Shown piece after piece: positions 35,618 through 44,001 of a DNA stretch of 64,000 bases; position 1 is the stretch's first letter; the number at the start of each line of letters is the position of its first letter. A program made the translations under genes and the position numbers. The DNA is from Bryobacterales bacterium. Lineage in GTDB: Bacteria > Acidobacteriota > Terriglobia > Bryobacterales > Bryobacteraceae. Under the pieces are notes generated by a model. The model was not told where the DNA came from. It did not search any database and saw nothing but the letters and a program-made list of their open reading frames with translations. Location of the stretch: the NCBI GenBank assembly GCA_019261985.1, contig JAFAQY010000042.1:1-64000 (forward strand), written 5' to 3'.

Positions 35618-36406
35618 ATGCCTATCGTAGAGACGCAGCCGGGGCGGCTTTGCATTCTCGAAGTCGAGAAACCGGGCGGCGATGTGATGCCGGTCGGCGT
35701 TTTGCTCATCGATCCGGCCCACGACAAGCTCTACGTGCGTGTACGCCGCGATTGGGACAATATACTTCCCGAGGAATCCGACGTTCTCGAAGCCATGGAA
35801 AAGGGCTTGGCCCACCTTGCGAATGAGATCGGCGCGGTCGCGCTGCTCGAATATTTGCAAGCGACGCTTTCGAATACCTTTCGGATGAGCGAGCCGGGCG
35901 ACATTATGGTGGAGGACTTTGAACGCGCGGTGGCGCGATTGTACCGGCGGCATGTGCCTTCTACTATCCGGCCGTTCGTTACTCATCTGCCGCGCTATGC
36001 CGTAGCGGTCGCGGCCGGCAAGTTTCTGGATAACCAGGAAGTGGTCGAGGAAGACTGGATCGAGGCGCCCGAGGACCTGAAACTCACTCCCGGCATGTTC
36101 ATCGCCCGTATCGCGGGGCGGTCCATGGAGCCCAAAATTTCCGACGGGAGCCTCTGCGTTTTCCGCGCGCCCGTCGTAGGCTCGCGCCAAGGACGCCTGG
36201 TTCTGGTGGAGGCTTTGGGGCGGGGAAATAATGACCGCTACACCGTGAAACGCTACCGGAGCGAAAAAAGTCAACTCCCTTCAGGCGCATGGAGCCATGA
36301 CCGTATACGTCTGGAACCGCTGAATCCGGAATTCGAGGCTTGGGACTTGGCCCCGGAAGAAGATCGCTACCGGATTTTCGCCGAGTTTTTGCGCGTTCTG
36401 GAATAA
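35618..36406 (+). CDS. LexA/UmuD-like S24 autoprotease with unknown N-terminal domain
   Basis: The ATG at 35618 follows GAGGTG and gives 262 residues. The C-terminal half (about 125-262) matches S24 peptidases. It has an Ala-Gly cleavage site at A133-G134 (VAVAAGKFLDN), the nucleophile S169 in ARIAGRSMEPKISDG and the general base K211 in RYTVKRY. The N-terminal 120 residues contain no helix-turn-helix. They read as a compact alpha/beta domain (MPVGVLLIDPAHDKLYVRVR, then helices around EAMEKGLAHLANEIGAVALL). Cleavage would release this head. A start at 35507 adds only an Arg-rich stretch. The ALDH gene begins 20 nt downstream. Confidence 0.85.
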   Translation: MPIVETQPGRLCILEVEKPGGDVMPVGVLLIDPAHDKLYVRVRRDWDNILPEESDVLEAMEKGLAHLANEIGAVALLEYLQATLSNTFRMSEPGDIMVEDFERAVARLYRRHVPSTIRPFVTHLPRYAVAVAAGKFLDNQEVVEEDWIEAPEDLKLTPGMFIARIAGRSMEPKISDGSLCVFRAPVVGSRQGRLVLVEALGRGNNDRYTVKRYRSEKSQLPSGAWSHDRIRLEPLNPEFEAWDLAPEEDRYRIFAEFLRVLE

Positions 36407-36426
36407 GCTTCGCCGCCATCTCGCAA

Positions 36427-37866
36427 ATGATGGAAGCTCACGAAGAAGTAATTTCGTTCAATCCCGCTACCGGAAAACAGCTCGGCCGCGTACCGCTCGC
36501 GGGCGAAACCGAGTACGAATCCACCATCGTCCGCGCGCACGCAACCTTTCTCCGCTGGCGCATGCTGCCCGCGCCCCAGCGCGGCGAGATCGTGCGCGAA
36601 ATCGGCGACGAGCTGCGCCGAGCCAAGCGCGACCTGGGGCGGCTGGTGACGCAAGAGGCCGGAAAGATTCTGGCCGAAGGCGAAGGCGAAGTACAAGAAA
36701 TGATCGACATTGCGGGGTTCGCCGTGGGCCTTTCGCGCCAGCTTTACGGCCTGACCATGCCGAGCGAGCGCCGCGGCCACCGCATGTACGAGCAGTGGCA
36801 GCCGCTGGGCGTAGTCGGAGTAATCACCGCTTTCAATTTCCCCGTAGCCGTGTGGAGCTGGAATGCTCTGATCGCGATGGTGTGCGGCGACACTGTGGTG
36901 TGGAAGCCATCGCTCAAAACTCCTTTGACCGCGGTCAAAGTACAGCAAATCTGCGATACCGTGCTGGCGCGCCACGGATGGGAGGGCGTCCTGAATCTGT
37001 TAGCCGGCAGCGACGGGCACATCGCGAGCCGCCTGGTCCGCGATGTCCGTGTGCCTCTTATCAGCGCGACGGGCTCGGTTCGGATGGGCAAGCAAGTGGC
37101 GCCGGTCGTAGCCGCGCGGCTCGGGCGGACGCTGCTGGAACTGGGAGGCAACAACGGCGTAATCGTCATGGATGACGCCGACCCGGATCTGGTTGTCCGC
37201 GCCGTCCTGTTCGGCGCCGTCGGAACGGCAGGCCAGCGCTGCACTACCATCCGCCGTCTGTTTGTGCAGAAAGGCGTCGCGCCCCAGATCGCGGAGCGCC
37301 TTATCGCCGCATACCGGCAGGTCCGCGTTGGAGATCCCCTCGATCCCTCCACGTTGATGGGGCCGCTGATCGACCGAAGCGCGGTGGACAACATGATGCG
37401 CGGGCTCGAGATCATCCGGGAGCAGGGCGGCGAGGTGCTCTACGGCGGAAAGCACCTGGAGGGCTGCTTCGTCGAGCCAACGATTGTGCGCTCGCGCCCG
37501 GATATGCCGGTCCTAAAGGAAGAAATCTTCGCGCCCATTTTGCACTTAATTGAATTCGAAACGCTGGAACAAGCGATCGCGTGGCACAACGATGTTCCCC
37601 AGGGGCTTTCGTCGGCGATATTCACCAACGGCTTGATCGCATCGGAACGGTTCCTGAGCGCGCGCGGCAGCGACTGCGGTATCGCAAACGTCAATATCGG
37701 CACCAGCGGGGCCGAGATCGGCGGAGCATTTGGCGGCGAAAAGGAAACCGGCGGCGGACGGGAATCGGGGAGCGATTCGTGGAAAGCCTATATGCGCCGG
37801 CAGACGGTTACCGTAAACTGGTCGAACGAGCTGCCGCTCGCGCAGGGGATCACGTTTGAGTTGTAG
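36427..37866 (+). CDS. ALDH7-type aldehyde dehydrogenase, probable L-aminoadipate-semialdehyde dehydrogenase
   Basis: The 479-residue enzyme has the ALDH catalytic Cys in GTAGQRCTTIRRLF, the Glu in LLELGGNNGVIV and the NAD-binding N of FNFPVAVWSWN. The C-terminal GTSGAEIGGAFGGEKETGGG and RESGSDSWKAYMRRQT blocks mark the ALDH7/antiquitin branch, which oxidises 2-aminoadipate 6-semialdehyde in lysine breakdown. Two ATGs stand in tandem at 36427 and 36430. It follows the S24 gene by 20 nt and is probably co-transcribed, though no functional link is known. Confidence 0.92.
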   Translation: MMEAHEEVISFNPATGKQLGRVPLAGETEYESTIVRAHATFLRWRMLPAPQRGEIVREIGDELRRAKRDLGRLVTQEAGKILAEGEGEVQEMIDIAGFAVGLSRQLYGLTMPSERRGHRMYEQWQPLGVVGVITAFNFPVAVWSWNALIAMVCGDTVVWKPSLKTPLTAVKVQQICDTVLARHGWEGVLNLLAGSDGHIASRLVRDVRVPLISATGSVRMGKQVAPVVAARLGRTLLELGGNNGVIVMDDADPDLVVRAVLFGAVGTAGQRCTTIRRLFVQKGVAPQIAERLIAAYRQVRVGDPLDPSTLMGPLIDRSAVDNMMRGLEIIREQGGEVLYGGKHLEGCFVEPTIVRSRPDMPVLKEEIFAPILHLIEFETLEQAIAWHNDVPQGLSSAIFTNGLIASERFLSARGSDCGIANVNIGTSGAEIGGAFGGEKETGGGRESGSDSWKAYMRRQTVTVNWSNELPLAQGITFEL

Positions 37867-37883
37867 TAATTAAAAGCATCTTT

Positions 37884-37908
37884 CGCAAAGCCCGCAAAGA
37901 TCGCAAAG
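37884..37908. repeat. Three tandem 9-bp repeats CGCAAAGNN
   Basis: CGCAAAG recurs at 37884, 37893 and 37902 in the gap between two converging genes. It has no clear hairpin. Confidence 0.5.
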
Positions 37909-37920
37909 AAACTGCGAATC

Positions 37921-39033
37921 TCACTGCGAGACCAGAAATTCAAATGTGAAAAAGATATGCTCTGACTGCGGCGTCGCCCCCGGCTGACTCCGAGCCCCCA
38001 GCCTCATCTGTTGCTGCGCGGCCGCGCGATTCAGAGCGGTCTGGTTCAGGCTCGCATCGCTGCTCGCGAGGATTTCGAGCTCGCTTATGCTGCCGTCCGG
38101 CATCGCATTGCCATGTAGTACGGCTACCTGGATACGTGAATTGCCCGTCGCGCCGGGAACGGGCAATTTGCCAAGCGGAACAAACCCGCGGAATCGCGAC
38201 CCGCCGTCCATCACGCGGCCGACGCCGGCTGCGGTTAAACCATTCGTGTTGAAAAGAGCGGCGCTCGCCGCAGGATCGGTGACGTTTTCGATCCTGGCAT
38301 CCACGATCTGGCGGCCCGCTTCGGTAATCGTGAAACCGTTCGGAATCGTTTTGCCGTGGAATTGTTTTGCGGTGCTGTAATCGTACCGGACATACAAGCC
38401 GGGCGCCGGAGAGTATGTCGTGAGGAGACCGGTATTCGAATCCACGCAGTACTCTTCCTCTTCCCAATTGCGCGCGCCTGTAAATGTTCGCCCGCCGGCG
38501 CCGGTCACGTTCAAAACACAGCTTTGCGCCGCGCCGTTGAGGTATCCCGCCGCAACTCTTATCGCGGCCCGAGGCCCCATCGGCGGGTTAACGAAGAAAA
38601 TCGCCTCGCGCACCTGCTTGAGTCTCAGCGGAATCGAGCCGCCCGCTTGATTGCTATAAGCAAGCCCCTGCGTCGAACCCGGATAGACCGTAACCCCCGA
38701 GTAGTTCGGTCCTTGCGCCGTCCAGCGATATGCTCCCCGGATAGCAATATCTTCCATCGTCCAGCTTCCGTCGGAGGGAAGACTGCCCGAAGTGAGGAAG
38801 GAGGTCTTTAAGTCGTACGGCTGCGCGCGGACGTTCGATAGATCCCGGGCATGCGTGAGCAGCATTGTGGCAGCCAGACGCTGCTCGGGCGTTTGCACTT
38901 GCTGAGCAGCGGCCGTGACGAGTTCCAGTGGATCGGCAGGTATTGGGGGCCGGGGTAGCGATTCGAAGGGACCCTGCCCGAAGGCCGCGGCGGAAGATGC
39001 AAACAGGATTACACGCGAGACTCGCTTGAACAT
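37921..39033 (-). CDS. Secreted protein with a TonB C-terminal-like domain
   Basis: From the ATG at 39033 the protein has 370 residues and a signal peptide (FKRVSRVILFASSAAAFG). The first 280 residues contain beta-rich segments I cannot assign. The last 70 (ATGNSRIQVAVLHGNAMPDGSISELEILASSDASLNQ and on) resemble the TonB C-terminal fold of acidobacterial secreted proteins. It is the last gene of a four-gene operon, 18 nt after the DUF6152 gene. A TTG start at 39051 would abut the previous stop. Confidence 0.7.
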   Translation of the reverse strand: MFKRVSRVILFASSAAAFGQGPFESLPRPPIPADPLELVTAAAQQVQTPEQRLAATMLLTHARDLSNVRAQPYDLKTSFLTSGSLPSDGSWTMEDIAIRGAYRWTAQGPNYSGVTVYPGSTQGLAYSNQAGGSIPLRLKQVREAIFFVNPPMGPRAAIRVAAGYLNGAAQSCVLNVTGAGGRTFTGARNWEEEEYCVDSNTGLLTTYSPAPGLYVRYDYSTAKQFHGKTIPNGFTITEAGRQIVDARIENVTDPAASAALFNTNGLTAAGVGRVMDGGSRFRGFVPLGKLPVPGATGNSRIQVAVLHGNAMPDGSISELEILASSDASLNQTALNRAAAQQQMRLGARSQPGATPQSEHIFFTFEFLVSQ

Positions 39034-39051
39034 AGGTTTAGCCCGGGGCAA

Positions 39052-39474
39052 CTATTTGAACGTGGTCCCCGGGGCCGCGCCCGGATCGCCCGCCGAGGAG
39101 CCGACGAAGAGTTTCTTGCCATCCGCGAACGTGATCACGCTGCCGTTGGCCTTATTCGCTCCGTCTTTTGCTTGGAAACCCTCCACGAAGATTTCGGTGC
39201 CGGGCAGCAGCGACTGCTTGGTCCAGCCGCGCCGCAGCAGCGCATTCGGAGCGGCGGCCTCGATCATCCATTCCTGAGTCTGTCCGTCCTCGGCCTTTAC
39301 GTTGATCCGAATCCAGGCATGCGGGTTGATCCACTCCATTTTGACGACCGTGCCTTTGAATTTCACCGGTTTATCGGCATCGAACTCCGCGGCGAATGCA
39401 TGGTGGGCCCATACGGGCACCGCGGCGAGGAGCAACAGTCCAGCGGCAACGATAAACGACAGTGTTTTTTTCAT
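39052..39474 (-). CDS. DUF6152 family secreted protein
   Basis: AGGAGA precedes the ATG. The 140-residue protein has a signal peptide ending AVPVWA. The family hallmark HHAFAAEFDADKPVKFKGTVVKMEWINPHAWI follows, and then WMIEAAAPNALLRRGWTKQSLLPG. DUF6152 proteins look like small periplasmic beta-barrels (OB-like) of unknown role. In Acidobacteria they often stand beside the HWEGDTLVVE family, as here. Confidence 0.9.
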   Translation of the reverse strand: MKKTLSFIVAAGLLLLAAVPVWAHHAFAAEFDADKPVKFKGTVVKMEWINPHAWIRINVKAEDGQTQEWMIEAAAPNALLRRGWTKQSLLPGTEIFVEGFQAKDGANKANGSVITFADGKKLFVGSSAGDPGAAPGTTFK

Positions 39475-39486
39475 ATGGTCTCCTGA

Positions 39487-40530
39487 TTACTTCCCGGCGG
39501 CTTTCGCGGCGGCAGCCTTCTTTTCCAGAGCGCGCGCCCCGCTCAAGGAATCGAACATCGCGTAATTCCCCTCATGACACGCATACTCGAAATTTCGGTA
39601 ACCCGGCTCTTGCGTCAGCGGGAAGCCGACTTTGAACGGCTTCACCCACGTCTTCGGATCGTCGATGGTGATCTCATACCGCATCTCGTTCGGCCCAACG
39701 CGCGTGAAGCGCTCGATGGTGGTCATCGACTCGCTCGTAGGCATGCCGCCGCCGTTGCCGACGATTCCGGTGCGGTTGCCGAGGAAATTCGTCGTCTCAA
39801 CGACCAAGGTGTCGCCCTCCCAATGGCCGCGCGGATCTCCCATGTAGGAGCGCACGCGAGTGCTCGCATGCGGACGCCCGTCTAATGGAATCACGCGAGC
39901 TTCATGCACCATTTCTTGCATGATGGTCACGTAGCCGTGACCCTGCACGATTTGCTGGCCGTTGCCGTAAATGACCGGGAAGATGGATCCCGGCACGCCG
40001 CGCGTAATGCAGCGGATGTAATAGCTGAAATCTTCCCACGAATCGGCCTTCGGCGCGTTGTTTCCGGCTCCTTCCGGAACCGGCCTCAACCTGGCATCCG
40101 CCGTGGTATTGGGCACGCGGCCATCCGGCGGATCGACGACCAGAGACGTCTGCCTGCAGGGCCGGCGGGCGCGCTCGCCCCAATGGCCCGGGGGTCCCGT
40201 CCCGACACCGTGATCGGGCGCGACCGTTTCCTGCAAATCGTTTTGCTGCTGTCTTTCGAGCTGTTTTTCTCGATCCGCGAGCTCGTCCTCGGTGTAGTAC
40301 AACCGGTCACCGAGATTCACGGGCCGGCTTAGCGGTGTGCCGATGCAGTCGTCGCTGGTCCAGGTGCCTTGTAAATCCGGATCGCCCCAAGGGGTCTTTG
40401 GCTGAGTCCAAGATTTCGCGGTGGCGGCCGCGACCTTCGCAGTCTGCGCGACGGCGCGCTCAGCGGCCAGCGCAAAGACGCCGGCAACGGCCAGCACGCT
40501 TGCGATTGACGAAAGGTATCGATGTCGCAT
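39487..40530 (-). CDS. Secreted protein of the HWEGDTLVVE family (acidobacterial, unknown function)
   Basis: AAGGAGAG lies before the ATG. The 347-residue protein has a signal peptide (YLSSIASVLAVAGVFALA) and the pattern PWGDPDLQGTWTSDD near its start. HWEGDTLVVETTNF stands in the middle, MTTIERFTRVGPNEMRYEITIDDP further on, and FEYACHEGNYAMFDSLSGA near the end. No known catalytic motif is seen. It is paralogous to the next upstream gene, and a remnant of a third copy lies at 52229-52392. Confidence 0.8.
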   Translation of the reverse strand: MRHRYLSSIASVLAVAGVFALAAERAVAQTAKVAAATAKSWTQPKTPWGDPDLQGTWTSDDCIGTPLSRPVNLGDRLYYTEDELADREKQLERQQQNDLQETVAPDHGVGTGPPGHWGERARRPCRQTSLVVDPPDGRVPNTTADARLRPVPEGAGNNAPKADSWEDFSYYIRCITRGVPGSIFPVIYGNGQQIVQGHGYVTIMQEMVHEARVIPLDGRPHASTRVRSYMGDPRGHWEGDTLVVETTNFLGNRTGIVGNGGGMPTSESMTTIERFTRVGPNEMRYEITIDDPKTWVKPFKVGFPLTQEPGYRNFEYACHEGNYAMFDSLSGARALEKKAAAAKAAGK

Positions 40531-40547
40531 ACGACTCTCCTTCCTGC

Positions 40548-41360
40548 CTACTTCTTCCTCAGATCCCCGTAGATCAGTTCTTCGGCGTATTCAACGCACT
40601 TAAACTCGTTTAGCTGCGCGCCCTTTTCCTTGCGCCGGTATAACACCGTGGCTATTTTCCATGGCCGCGTGTAGATGGTTTTATCTTCGATAGTCGCTTC
40701 GTAATTGATGTGATCTGCGTCCGGCATGGTGAACCGTTCAATTACATGCGTATTCTCGGTCTGAAAATTCCCCGACCGGTCATACCAGCTATTGCCGTTT
40801 AAATCGGCCACATCGACCACCAATGTGTCGCCTTCCCAGTGCCCATTCGAAGTTCCCATCCATGTATCGACCGAGCCCGGCTGAAACTTCCCCATATTCA
40901 CCACGCGATTGGCGGTGGCATATTCGTAGGCGAAGGCGATGTCCTTCTGGGATTGAATGATCTGGAACGGAAAGGCCATGTAGTTGGCGCGCGGAATTCC
41001 CGGCATGTAGCATTTGATCTCCGGATCGAGCTTCATGCGGTTCTTCAGGTTTTCCTGTTGCTGCTTTAAAGCCGCGGGAGTGTATGGAATCTCGCCGCCC
41101 TGAACGATCCCTTGCCCCGCCGGCTCGGCGCCGGTTGCGCCAAGCTGAAAAAACTGTCCGGCATGCGCGCTATGGTCTTGAATATCCCAGTACGCCGTCC
41201 CCAGGGCCTGCCACAAGCCGGTAAAATTCGGCTTGCCATCCGGCATTCGCGGGATCTGCGGACCGGTTCGGGCCTGAGTTTGGGCGTGTGCAAGCGCAAG
41301 AAAAAACACAGACGAGGCGAGCAAAGCAGCGCGGCTCCGCCATCGTTGCGAGATAAGCAT
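40548..41360 (-). CDS. Secreted protein, paralogue of the HWEGDTLVVE family
   Basis: The 270-residue protein has a signal peptide (AALLASSVFFLALAHAQ), then PDGKPNFTGLWQALG, GHWEGDTLVVDVADLNGNSW and THVIERFTMPDADHINYEATIEDK. It shares the family core with the gene 17 nt downstream but has a shorter N-terminal half and no CHEGN box. It is the first gene of the operon and is divergent from the LVIVD-repeat gene at 41545. Function is unknown. Confidence 0.78.
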   Translation of the reverse strand: MLISQRWRSRAALLASSVFFLALAHAQTQARTGPQIPRMPDGKPNFTGLWQALGTAYWDIQDHSAHAGQFFQLGATGAEPAGQGIVQGGEIPYTPAALKQQQENLKNRMKLDPEIKCYMPGIPRANYMAFPFQIIQSQKDIAFAYEYATANRVVNMGKFQPGSVDTWMGTSNGHWEGDTLVVDVADLNGNSWYDRSGNFQTENTHVIERFTMPDADHINYEATIEDKTIYTRPWKIATVLYRRKEKGAQLNEFKCVEYAEELIYGDLRKK

Positions 41361-41544
41361 ATCGAAGGCATTTCATCACCGCGGCGTATGGGTGTCAAGC
41401 ATGCGGAACGGCTGTGAATACGCTGCAAAATGATGTCGCCCGCTGACTGGCGGCGAACCGTCAGCTTTCCGAGCGAGTGGTGCTCGATCTGGTCGCGGGG
41501 CCGCTGACGAGCAACGCGTGTATGCTGGTGGGGCTGGAGCTAGC

Positions 41545-42864
41545 ATGAGTAACATGACTCGGCGCGATTGCGGAAAAGGTTTAGCCGGCCTCGCGGCGCT
41601 GGCGTCTGTTGCCACGAAATCGCGGGCGCAGGAGAGTGCAATTCCGCCGCAAGGTATCGGACACCGGTTTCGTCATTTGTCTTACAGCGACATCGGCGGG
41701 CGGCCCGATAGCGTTCAGGTGATGCTGAACCGCCGGCATCTGTATGTCGGCCACATGTTCAGTAATGGCGTCACGATTTTGGATGCTAGCGATCCGCGCA
41801 ACCTGAAACCGGCGGGGTTCTTTACCGGCGGAGACTACACTCGCACGCATCACTTGCAGGTTTCGGGCGATCTGCTGCTGCTCGCCAATGGCGCGAATAT
41901 TGTCGCCATGCAGTCCTATGACAATATTCGCGGCTATTTCGAGAACGCGTTGGCCGATAGCATCACCAATCGAAAGAAATTCCGCTCCGGGCTGAGCATT
42001 CACGATATTTCAAAGCCCGCCCAGATGAGGGAAATCGCGTTTCTGGAAATGCCGGGACTCGGTGTTAACCGGCTCTGGTGGTCGGGTGGGCGTTATGCCG
42101 CCGTCGCCGCGCATTTCGACGGCTTCACCGATCACTTCCTTTGCATGGTGGATCTGCAGAACATCGCCAAGCCGGAAATCGTGGGGCGATGGTGGATGCC
42201 GGGGATGAATCGCGCGGCGGGTGAGCCGTCGACCTTGCCTGCCGGACGCCGCGTGGCGCTGCATCATATGATCACGGCCGGAAATCGCGGCTACGGCGCG
42301 TGGCGCGACGGCGGCTTCACGGTCCACGATCTTTCGGACCCCACGAACCCGAAACTGATTTCGCATATCAATTGGTGTCCTCCGTTTCCGGGCGGAACGC
42401 ATACTCCGCTCCCATTGCCCGGCAGGAAGCTGGCCGTTGTCGCCGACGAAGCGAACGCAGAAAAATGCGCCAAGGGCACGTTCTGCACATTCATCGTGGA
42501 TTTAAGGGCAGAGGAAAACCCGGTGACAATCGCGACCTTGCCGGCTCCGCAAGAAAGGGATTTTTGCGGAGTGGGCGTGTTCGGGCCGCATAACCTGCAC
42601 GAAAACCGGCCAGGCACGTTCCGCAGCGAAGAGACGATCTTTGCCACCTACAATGTCGCAGGCGTTCGCGTTTTCAACATCAAGGATGCGTTCGCGCCGA
42701 AGGAAATCGGCTACTGGACGCCACCGCCGCCAAAGAAGCTCATCGATCCGCGCCCCAACGTTGGACTGGCGGCAAAATCGGCGGACATTCTGGTGACGAC
42801 AGATGGGCTGGTGTATGTCACGGACTGGAACGCGGGTTTAAACGTTCTTCAGTATGAAGGCTGA
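41545..42864 (+). CDS. Tat-exported LVIVD-repeat beta-propeller protein
   Basis: GGAG lies 5 nt before the ATG at 41545, which supports it over 41518. The 439-residue protein starts with a twin-arginine signal (MTRRDCGKGLAGLAAL). Propeller repeats of the LVIVD type follow: GVTILDASDPRNLKPAGF, GLSIHDISKPAQMREIAF, GFTVHDLSDPTNPKLIS, GVRVFNIKDAFAPKEIG. Tat export suggests folding or cofactor loading in the cytoplasm. It is probably a binding or scaffold protein of unknown partner. A small gene starts 8 nt downstream. Confidence 0.87.
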   Translation: MSNMTRRDCGKGLAGLAALASVATKSRAQESAIPPQGIGHRFRHLSYSDIGGRPDSVQVMLNRRHLYVGHMFSNGVTILDASDPRNLKPAGFFTGGDYTRTHHLQVSGDLLLLANGANIVAMQSYDNIRGYFENALADSITNRKKFRSGLSIHDISKPAQMREIAFLEMPGLGVNRLWWSGGRYAAVAAHFDGFTDHFLCMVDLQNIAKPEIVGRWWMPGMNRAAGEPSTLPAGRRVALHHMITAGNRGYGAWRDGGFTVHDLSDPTNPKLISHINWCPPFPGGTHTPLPLPGRKLAVVADEANAEKCAKGTFCTFIVDLRAEENPVTIATLPAPQERDFCGVGVFGPHNLHENRPGTFRSEETIFATYNVAGVRVFNIKDAFAPKEIGYWTPPPPKKLIDPRPNVGLAAKSADILVTTDGLVYVTDWNAGLNVLQYEG

Positions 42865-42872
42865 ATCGACCC

Positions 42873-43091
42873 ATGGACCGCCAATCGGCGGACGCCGGCG
42901 AAGACTTCGCGACTTTGTATCGGCGCGCTTTTGAGGACTACGGGACCCAGGCGCTTTGGAACAAACGGATGCTTGAGCAGCCGACCCCGGAAGATGCGCT
43001 CGTGGTGGCACGGGCGCTGCGGATCGAAGGCGACCGAGAGGCCCGCAAGCTGGCTGAAGACATCGAGAGAGCTTGCCGTGCCACTATCTAA
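42873..43091 (+). CDS. Small acidic protein upstream of a broken nucleotidyltransferase
   Basis: The 72-residue protein (MDRQSADAGEDFATLYRRAF, ending DIERACRATI) is helical and cytoplasmic by composition. Its last 14 nt overlap the GTG start of the AbiEii-like gene, a two-gene layout often seen in acidobacterial genomes. By analogy with other small gene plus nucleotidyltransferase pairs, it could be the antitoxin-like partner. This is inference. Confidence 0.6.
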   Translation: MDRQSADAGEDFATLYRRAFEDYGTQALWNKRMLEQPTPEDALVVARALRIEGDREARKLAEDIERACRATI

Positions 43092-43909
43092 AAATCCAGA
43101 CGGACATTCTCAAGCTCCTCGCCTGCATCGCGACCCCGAAAGCTATGTGGCGGGCGCCCGCGCTTTAAACAGCGCCGGGCCGCGCTATTCAAGGGATATC
43201 GATGTTTTTCACGGCCGCGAAGAACGCGCTGCGTCAGCCGCCGCCAGCGATACGCAAACACTGGAAGCAGCCGGCTATGGCGTGCGATAGATACGGCGTG
43301 AACCGGCGATCTATACCGCTGAGGTCACCGGTCCGAGCGGCTGGACGCATCTGGAATGGGTTGTCGATAGCGAGTTTCGCTTTTTCCCCGTAATGAAGGA
43401 TGACACCTTTGGGTATGGACCATCCGGTTGACCTTGCGACGAATAAGATTATGGCGGCCGCCAACCGCCGCGAACTCCGCGACATCGTGGATCTGGTAAC
43501 TATCCATGAAACCATCCTTCCGCTTGGAGCCGTCGCCTGGGCCGCGGTCGAAAAGTCACTCGGATACACGCCGGAAGGATTGATTGCCGAAATCCGGCGT
43601 AACTCCAACTACCCCGCTGCCGAGTGGCGGGCGCTTCACAGCACGGAACCCATTGACCCGATCCCGACAATGGGAAAACTTCGCACCGCGCTTGGTGATG
43701 CCGAGGCTTTCGTTACCCGAATGCCGACTCACAAAGTCGGCTTGCTGTTTCTACAAACCGGCAAAATCGTGCAGCCCGACCCCGACCGGCTTGAAAGCTA
43801 TCAGACGCATGCTGGGCAGCCTCGCGGTCAATGGCCTACCAGCGCCGACATCACATCCGCGATGCTGGAGCGCTATAAGAAATCGAGCAGTCATCAGCCA
43901 AAGCCGTAG
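43078..43909 (+). pseudogene. AbiEii-like nucleotidyltransferase, broken by frameshifts and a stop
   Basis: The gene starts GTG at 43078 (VPLSK). The frame slips at an A5 run at 43088-43094, where the correct reading continues KIQTDILKLLA. It slips back near 43127 to HRDPESYVAGA. The core RYSRDIDVFHGREER shows the nucleotidyltransferase Asp pair. A TAG at 43288-43290 replaces a Trp codon (GYGVR-stop-IRREP), and a further shift near 43411-43418 separates DDTFGY from HPVDLATNKIMAAANRRELRD. The rest is intact to 43909. One nonsense and three frame changes mean it cannot make the full protein. Confidence 0.82.
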
Positions 43910-44001
43910 CCCCCGCAAATCCGGCGATTTTCGGCAGTCCCCAAAGGGTTAGATTTACGCCTTGCAGGTTTTCCTAGGAACCTGGTCCCTCATAATGCAG
44001 G

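Noticed and set aside
43955-43990. Intrinsic terminator at CAGGTT...AACCTG between converging genes
   Set aside because: The stem is short and no T-run follows, so I do not call it.
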